Assembly (NCBI GenBank): GCA_030998225.1
Contig: JAPYXD010000715.1
Coordinates: 3,534,001 to 3,598,000, forward strand
Direction of reading: 5' to 3'
Length of the DNA: 64,000 nt
From: Diplolepis rosae
Taxonomy: Eukaryota; Arthropoda; Insecta; Hymenoptera; Diplolepididae
This document shows positions 57,071-64,000 of this stretch, piece after piece. Below the pieces are notes generated by a model that had not been told where the DNA came from, did no database searches, and worked only from the letters and a program-made list of their open reading frames with translations. The position numbers were made by a program, and so were the translations under genes. Each line of letters opens with the position of its first letter. The stretch's first letter is position 1.

Positions 57071-58499
57071 CCGATTAAAATTTATTTAAATGTACCTTAA
57101 ATTCCATTGGAAAATTTTTAGTTTACTGTTCAAATCTTCCTCCGATTTCAGAAGAACAGACAAATTAAAAATTACAAAATATTTAATTTAACAGATTGAA
57201 TTCGTCCATATGATCTTGTAAAACTGTAACAAAATTTGAATACTTAGAACAAAAAGTTTTATGTGAAATTTGATATCGATAAATATTTACATGTTTATAT
57301 GAAGATATCAATGAATACATATTTTAGCTTTTTAATTTATCCACTTCTATTGGAAAATTTTTCCTTTCCGCAGATCATTTCATTTCTTGAATGAAAAGTC
57401 TGTGCTTGCTACAAAAATTTGAGATGAAAATATGAAAATATTATATCTCTCTAACTGAAAATATTTTAAATGTACAAAATTGATAAGAAGTACGGAAATC
57501 TGAATAGGAAAATATATATTAATTCAAATTTTGAACATTTATTGGCATCAAATTTTGCTGAAAGTTTATTTCTGAAGTTTTCAAATGGTTTCAAAATTTT
57601 ACGGGATCCTTTAGATGTTTATTTCAGTCTGATTTTACCCGAAATATTTGAAAAAAAGTGTTGTTTCTTCAACAACATATATCATAAATTTGAAAGTGTC
57701 ATCTGCTTCGCGCCTCTTTTGCATGGAATGGAGAAAAATCCAATTAGGTACAAAAAATTTTACTCAAACAACCTGCGTTTTTTATAGTACAATCTACATG
57801 TTATATATAAAATGTTTATATTTGAAAAAAACTTTTTTGACCTTTAAAATATTTTTTAAAATTAATTTTGAGATGCGTATTTTTAAATACTTTTCAAACA
57901 GCGGGCGGCCATGTTTGCTACTGACTCATGGAGGCAGTGACGTCACGATCATAACAATTTGAGATTTTTCTATAGAGTTCATACGGCCAACGTATTTTTA
58001 TGAGGATTCTTTTTTGAATTGTTCCCGCACAACGGAACGAAACATGATCGATAGCCTTTTAAACTTTTCTTGGTTGTTACCTGTGTTTCTTTTTCACTCA
58101 TTGTACAATAAATTAGTGAAAACAATCTATTTCAACTTGCGAGTCTATCAAATCCTACGTTAACGTATCCGAGTTTTGTGATCGTGACGTCACGGGGCCT
58201 TCTGCTAGCCGCGCGCCATGATTTTGGCGCGTTTAAATCTTGTTTGAAAATGTGCAATTTTCAACAATTTATTTTACGGGCAGATATGCGTTTTAAAAAT
58301 TCAGGAAAAAAAATTTACTATAAAACTACGTATTATCTATCGATTGCTGCTATTATCACGAAAACGTTTTTTTCCTAATTCTCAATTTCGGCCACTGATC
58401 TCTATAATACACTGGATGCACAATGCCAATGGGAAAGTCCGCAAAGTCGTGTGCCCAATTGAAGTATTGAAGGCTGAGCCGCCATATTTACTTAGGTTG

Positions 58500-59302
58500 A
58501 GTACAAAGAATGTTGCGGTAAATTCAAATATAGTAAAAAGGGAAAAGTGCAATTATTAAAGAAACAATATGAAATCCATGCTTTTTTACCGGTATTAGTA
58601 TTGATAGTATACATAATTAAACTAATGAAATGAAATTTATTAAATAATACTAAAATATAACTCGATAATATTTATTATTATGGTATATAATGTTGTATAT
58701 ATTTAAATGAGCATATGTATTTATTTATTAACTATAATTAAATATAAATTTATTACAAATTTATAAAATATAGATTATAGAATTCAACAAGTAAACGTAC
58801 CTTGGAGTAGTGTAAAAATTATCTCACGTTCTGAACGTCAACTATTAATAATAGTCACATATAATAACTATTTTTAGTATAAATTAATTCGCGTTTCATA
58901 ATTCAACCCTTATGTACCTGTATATTAACGGTTTTGAAAACTGGAAAAAAACTCCATCCCCTTCTGTTTAAAAAAATGTTGAATTACTCGATCTTGTTGG
59001 CGTATTTCATCATACGTTTAAAATGCTCAGGAGTAATAATTTGCTCCAACTGAAGGAAGTAATAGAAATAATTTTAAATATATACAAAAATTATAAACTA
59101 TTGTATTTTGGTCGTTTACGAACATTTTAATTTATCAGAAAATAATAAAATTGGAAAGGAGACAAACCCTAAAATATAATTAATACTGAATGCAGATGTT
59201 ACGGCGTAACAATCATAAATCTAAAGTCTCAGTATATTAGACTAGAGAATTGTCACAAATTCAATACCTTTTTGTTCAATACTAAATCGTCAATCTAAAG
59301 TA
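58500..59302. other. AT-rich gap, no gene
   Basis: No supported feature. Confidence 0.4.
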
Positions 59303-60030
59303 CACAGAGAAAAATAGCATCTGGTCATATTGACTAGGAATAATGTAGTTGAAAATAAAAAGTGATTGTAACGAGGCAGACTTGTTGTCGCTACTTGACC
59401 CATGGCTACAGTAACATGATTTGTAGCCATGGTAGCCATATTCTGAATACCTGGTCGTGGCGACTAGTTAACATCGTTGAAATTGTCCTTAACTCTTAAA
59501 CCTAGCTATGAGAACTTGAAACATTGAGTTGTCATAGCTAGAATAACGTAGTCGCTATAACCAGTGCAGCAAACTTCACACTCGTTGAATCCGCTGTGTA
59601 TTGTTTCGAGTATAATGCATATTATTTTTCATAGCAACTGATAGCAACTCTTTTGAGAATTTGATTTGATGTGTCAAGCGGCTCAAAACTGTGATTTTAA
59701 ATCCTACTACTTTTAAAGTTTTAACCCGCTCTACAGATGCCGACAAACAGATTTTCAAAAGAGGTGCTATGAAAAATACAATGTTCCACGTAGCGATTTC
59801 ATGCATTTGATTTTAGGAATTTTATTTTACATAACTTTATAGTTGACACTTACATATAGTTACTGTGATAACATTACATAGTCGCTGTGACTACATTACT
59901 TAGTCACTGCCACCACTTTTAGCACCTACATTGACGGGTCAACCATTGCTTGAATTCAACCACAAAAAGTAGTTAAGGACGTTTTCAACTACATATATCA
60001 CGTCACTATGTCCAGGATTTTTTCTCAGTG
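59303..60030. mobile_element. TA-flanked MITE family 1, copy 2
   Basis: Reverse-oriented homologue of 24634-25576. It has CACAGAGAAAAATAGCATC at the left and GATTTTTTCTCAGTG at the right, with TA on both sides (59301-59302, 60031-60032). It lacks the pogo-like insertion of copy 1 but carries about 70 extra bases near 59515-59580. It shares the central GTAGCCATGG inverted motif. Confidence 0.85.
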
Positions 60031-60032
60031 TA

Positions 60033-61449
60033 ACCAGTATAACATATTTTCTAAATCCTATATTGTTTAGAAATCCTCAATTTCTTACAAATTCAACGAC
60101 TCAATTGTACATCGCCTGGTGTTTAGAAAGTTATCATATTTTAGTGCTTTAATCCTATGGGTGCCTTTCCATTCACGTAGTGTCTCTTCTCAAATGTTTA
60201 AGTTTTATTATGGCAAAAATCTGTCTCCGCTTTAGGAAATAAGTCTGGGATCTTGCCTAATTACATTTATTGCACTTTGCTGTAAATCGTACCTCACCGA
60301 CGCTGCTACACAATGGTTGGGTTTTTCCGAATTGTAACCAATGGACGTCGAGGATACATTGCTCCTGCCGCCCTCTCGAATTTTGACCAATTACAGAAAA
60401 ACTAGAAAATTTTGTGACCCACCTTCTATAGCGTATTTCACTCTCAACTTTTCCGAAGTCAGTTTTTAAGATAGATACTCTTGACCTTTCAACAAGAGAA
60501 GTAAGTTTACGATCCTTGTATACTCCTCCTCTAATTAATAAATATTGTTAAGAGTAAGAAATCTAACAACAATTTCAAAGTTTATATCAATCAAGAGAAG
60601 TTTCATTCCATTCAACCTTAATACTACTCAACATTTGTCAATAACACATCCATCGGATTAACCCAAATTTATACATAATTGACCTAAGATGCGACCGCAA
60701 AACGCTAAGATTTTCCATGCACTCAAAATGAGCCTACTGACAGAGCAAAATCTGCAGCATAACATATCATTCGTATTGAGACCTTCCATTCCCTTACTAC
60801 CTCTCCATTATCTCCGTTAACGATTTTCTGATGAAAATGATCGGAACACAGAAAAATGTTGTAAAAACCAAAAGAAGTAGAATAATATTACAAAAGAAAA
60901 GCAATTTATCCGAATAAGACTTGGCACGTGATACAATAAAACCTAACATTCAACGAAATAGAGGTATTCTTTCTGTTATCTTAAAAATGTATTCCGCAAT
61001 TTTCAGCCATCGATAATATTTTCGAAGAGTTTATGCGTATAAATATTACGTAAACCCTAAAAATTTTTTTTACGAATTTCGAATTCTGTATTTTTAATGT
61101 GATGCGCAGCGATAAAATTTTCTATTCACAGTTATTAGGCAAATTTCGGAGAAACTTGCTGTCACACAATACAGTACAAAAGTCTCAATAACACGTGAGG
61201 GCTCTGTTGTGTATCGGGTTCAATGACAAGGCTTAAAATTCATGATTTGTTCGTAATTCATAAGTTTTCTTATAATCCTGAAGCCATTGTATCTTAATCC
61301 TCAACGGGGGGTCTTAAGAAGGATCATCCAACTAAACCTCAAACCTTCTAGTTGTCACATTTTATAGACTTGTCTGCAAATAGAACCATAGAATGTCTTC
61401 AATCAGTAAAACAAATCCGGGTCTACATTTTATTGTGAAAATCTGCAAG
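60033..61449. other. Gap without recognisable gene
   Basis: Mixed-composition sequence, no domain-bearing ORF, no inverted repeat seen. It probably ends at the LTR-like start of the BEL/Pao element. Confidence 0.35.
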
Positions 61450-61854
61450 TAATTTAGTTATATGCGTTTCCAGACTTTTTGTACTCTTCGTTCGAGCCGG
61501 ATTTTTTTAATGATATACCTAGATTCCAGATGCTATCTCCGAATTACTCAGGAACCAGGGTAGCTACCTCTTGGGGTTTTCCTACTCGGGACCGATCGAC
61601 ACTTCTCGGTCGTCGTCGACTTCAATATACCGGCAATTATATTTTTTTTGTCCAAAAATGCAATATGTTTTAGTTTTAAGAGTTCAGTTGTCATTTCACC
61701 GCCATCGTGTTCACTTATACCAAAATAAACCTATTATATCTCCACTAAGCGTTTATTCTGTGGTCTTATTTTAGATTCGTCATAATTAGAAATAATATAC
61801 ATGAAATATGTTATTATTTCGACTCTAATAAACAGGCTCTTAAAGCACTCTCAC

Positions 61855-62390
61855 AACCAGTTGATACTTGGGACACACTCCTTATTTTTATCATGAAAGA
61901 AAAACTCAATACCTATACGCGAGAAAAATGGGAGGAATCTCTAAAAGGAATAGACGTGCCTCGGTTTGAAGATATGGTCTCATTTCTCGAACAACGAGCG
62001 ATCATTGAGAGTGATTAGTCATTTTAAAAGCAAATCCATTCTCAAAAACAAACTCAATATCATAAACAAAATCAATTTTCAAGAAATACTTCAACTAAAT
62101 ACAATTCCAAACCATCACATTTATGCAATAAGGCAACAATATTTCATTATTCAAAAACGTCACAAGTTACTTGTCCCATTTGTTCAGAGCAACACACGCT
62201 CCTTTCGTGCTCCACCTTTCAAGGTATGTCACCTAAAGAAAGGTACAATGAAATTAGAAAGACGTCTTTCTGCCACAATTGTTTAAAGGGTTATCACCGT
62301 ACCATCGATTGCCGTGCGAATATTTGTGAAAAATGTCAAAAGCGACATCACATCTTCTCCATTTCGAGAGAGAGTTCCCAGAAGGTTCAA
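61855..62390 (+). pseudogene. gag: BEL/Pao gag C-terminal remnant
   Basis: The frame at 61855-62018 encodes PVDTWDTLLIFIMKEKLNT and PRFEDMVSFLEQRAIIE, the usual BEL gag segment, ending at a TAG. After a gap with frame changes, the zinc-knuckle region CHNCLKGYHRTIDC with CEKCQKRHH lies at about 62255-62330. Damaged by stops and frameshifts. Confidence 0.75.
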
Positions 62391-63166
62391 AGCCTCCCAC
62401 CTTAAATGCAGCCACTAGTTTAGTGAGTTTTCAGGCTCAATCAACAACGCAGGTTATCTTAGGAACTGCGATTGTAGACATTTTAAATTCTAAAGGGGAA
62501 TACCAATCCTGTCGTGCTCTCCTAGATTCTTGTTCACAATGTAACTCAATGACTGAGAAACTCGCCAATGCATTAGGGCTTCAAAGAAAAAGGGTAGATA
62601 TTCAGCTGAAGGGTGTGCAAAATCTCCAATCGAATGTGAAACACGTCACCTCAGCACAAATAAAGTCTCGTTACACTAAAATCGAAATTAGTCTTTCATG
62701 TTTAATTTTCAAGGAAATTTCAGAAGCAATGCCAAGTCTCCCTCTCAATAAAAAATCATTTCATATTCCTGAAGGTGTCATTTTAGCTGATACATATTTT
62801 GAGAAGCCAGCTGAAATCAATCTTTTAATTGGTGCAGAATTTTTCTACCAGCTTTTACGCTCTGGTCAAATTAGTATCAAAGGTCAATCTGCCGTATTTC
62901 AAGAGACCTATTTGGGCTGGATTCTTGTTGGTCGTCTTTCAGGTCCTCACGTTTTCAAACCTTTGCTTTCAACTACCTGCAACTTTATTACATTTCATGA
63001 ATATCCTATTCTGTGGGAATTAGGTTCTGACTCCCCTTCCAATGTAAGATCGGAGGAGGAACTGGCTTGCGAAGAACACTACAAGACCAATGTTCAAAGA
63101 GATAAATCTGGTAGGTACTGTGTCAAACTTCCTTTTAATAGTCGAAAGGACTTTCTGGGAAGTTAA
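62333..63166 (+). pseudogene. BEL/Pao protease and linker region
   Basis: A 277-codon open frame without a family-like start. It contains VILGTAIVDI and ALLDSCSQCNSMTE, the Pao-type aspartic protease site, where the usual DSG reads DSC. It continues with INLLIGAEFFYQLL and TYLGWILVGRL, conserved downstream blocks. It ends at a TAA (63164-63166) next to an A-run, after which RT continues in another frame. Confidence 0.75.
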
Positions 63167-63169
63167 AAA

Positions 63170-64000
63170 AATACAGCTGTTCAGCGTTTCCATGCACTTG
63201 AACGAAAATTCCAAAAAGATCCTGACCTTAAAAGGCAATCCACGGAATGTATTCAAAGTTATTTTCAAGAGTCACACGCGAGTCCTATTCCAAACAATGA
63301 AATGATCGATCACGATTATTATCTCCCACATCATGCTGTTGTGAAGACGTCCAGTCTCACCACAAAAACAAGAGTCGTTTTCGATGGCTCTGCAAAGACA
63401 TCAACCGGCATCTCGCTAAATGATTCACTGATGGTCGGTCCGACCATTCAAGAGGATATTTTTTCCATTATAACGCGTTTTCGAACCGTTCTCTATGCGT
63501 TTACCGCTGATATCGAACAGATGTACCGACAGGTTCGAGTTTCACAAGAAGATAGTCGGTTTCAAAAAATTCTTTGGCGTGACAATCCCGACGAACCAAT
63601 CCAAAGCTACAGTTTAAACATAGTGACTTTCGGCACTGCTTGTGCTCCTTTTCTCGCGATTCGCACCCTTCATCAATTAGCTGGAGATAAACGCGAATCC
63701 TTTCCAATCGCTTCCAGTGTTCTGAAACGAGACTTTTATGTCGATGACCTCACGGGAGCCTCAACGTTTCAAGAGGCACTCAATCTTCGAAATGAATCAA
63801 TCGACCTCCTGAAAAAAGGTGGGTTCAATCTTAGAAAATGGGCATGCAACGACCCTCAATTAATTAAAGGTTTTTCAAACGAGCATTTTAAGGCTTTCAT
63901 GTCTTTGGATCCCTCAGAAACAATAAAGGCTTTGGGGATTCACTGGGATGCTGCAGCTGACTCAATCCTGTACACTGTTAACTTGTCTAATTCACATAAA
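63170..64000 (+). CDS. BEL/Pao reverse transcriptase, open to window edge
   Basis: A continuous frame with no stop runs to the last base. Motifs are YYLPHHAVVKTSS, TRVVFDGSAKTS, YAFTADIEQMYRQV, FGTACAPFLAIRTL and the catalytic FYVDDLTGA near 63740, in BEL/Pao order. It has no start of its own, since it is part of the pol polyprotein. The frame enters after the slip at 63160-63172. Confidence 0.88.

Larger units (their letters stand above)
52681..58499. mobile_element. 5.8-kb non-autonomous element with 31-bp terminal inverted repeats
   Basis: CAACCTAAGTAAAGATGGCG (start of the repeat, 52681-52711) is mirrored at 58469-58499 with one mismatch in 31. Homology of the arms resumes inward, beyond a nested insertion on the left: the blocks TTGTGCATCCAGTGT and TATAGAGATCAGTGG (53605-53640) match inverted copies at 58395-58440, and GAAATTGAGAATT (53768) matches near 58380. 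No transposase is encoded. A flanking target duplication was not found. Nested parts are listed separately. Confidence 0.65.
61450..64000 (+). mobile_element. BEL/Pao LTR retrotransposon, internally deleted, right end cut
   Basis: An LTR-like stretch (about 61450-61780, with AATAAAC near 61725) is followed within about 100 bases by the C-terminal part of gag, so most of gag is missing. A protease-like region and RT follow in the usual BEL/Pao order. RNase H, integrase and the 3' LTR lie outside the window. The LTR limits are a guess, since the partner is not visible. Confidence 0.75.

Noticed and set aside
57470..58559. Four overlapping plus-strand ORFs
   Set aside because: They lie in the inverted-repeat right end of the 5.8-kb element, with no domain or conserved start.
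1..64000. CRISPR arrays, bacterial operons or rRNA genes
   Set aside because: No spacer-repeat arrays, Shine-Dalgarno-led gene chains or rRNA-like sequence; splice sites and element types are those of an animal genome.

Overview
The window is repeat-dense, AT-rich animal DNA, most likely from an insect. The evidence is its element content: Jockey-, I- and R1-type LINEs, a mariner, a Ty3/gypsy element, a BEL/Pao element, and many short inverted-repeat elements flanked by TA or TTAA. I found no convincing host gene. A hymenopteran would fit, but the species cannot be fixed from this sequence. Nearly all coding sequence belongs to mobile elements, most of it damaged by point stops, frameshifts or nested insertions. 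The best preserved are the gypsy element (25.8-32.9 kb, two mismatches between its LTRs) and a GC-rich R1-like LINE (42.7-48.1 kb).

Layout. 1-3.2 kb: 5' part of a Jockey-like LINE on the minus strand, cut by the window edge. 3.3-4.4 kb: degenerate tandem array of two alternating ~150-bp units, which reappears at 17.1-19.0 kb. Between these two blocks lies a ~12.7-kb composite element. It carries a minus-strand transposase gene of CACTA/EnSpm (Tnp2-like) type (5.9-11.4 kb) and, divergently from a ~410-bp shared spacer, a spliced BEN-domain gene (11.8-16.0 kb). GGGCCTA/AGAGGGC-type repeats lie near both ends. It has been hit by at least five smaller elements. 17.3-20.2 kb: head-to-head repeats that contain a hammerhead-ribozyme-like core with covarying stem-II pairs; a seventh and eighth copy sit at 4.6 and 5.0 kb. 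20.2-22.0 kb: mariner with a nested MITE.

24.6-25.6 kb: TA-flanked MITE with a pogo-like MITE nested in it. 25.8-32.9 kb: gypsy. 33.5-35.5 kb: hAT-like transposase relic. 36.5-41.2 kb: full-length I-type LINE with 12-bp target duplication. 41.4-42.3 kb: 901-bp near-perfect palindrome. 42.7-48.1 kb: R1-like LINE with 16-bp target duplication. 48.9-51.1 kb: two diverged copies of a segment that leads into a THAP-domain first exon. 52.7-58.5 kb: 5.8-kb element with 31-bp terminal inverted repeats and several nested palindromic insertions but no transposase. 59.3-60.0 kb: second copy of the 24.6-kb MITE. 61.5-64 kb: internally deleted BEL/Pao element running off the right edge.

The items most worth a second look are the composite transposase/BEN element, the hammerhead-like inverted pairs that flank it, the THAP-exon duplication, and the nested 5.8-kb element. 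Family names rest on motif recognition alone, without database searches.
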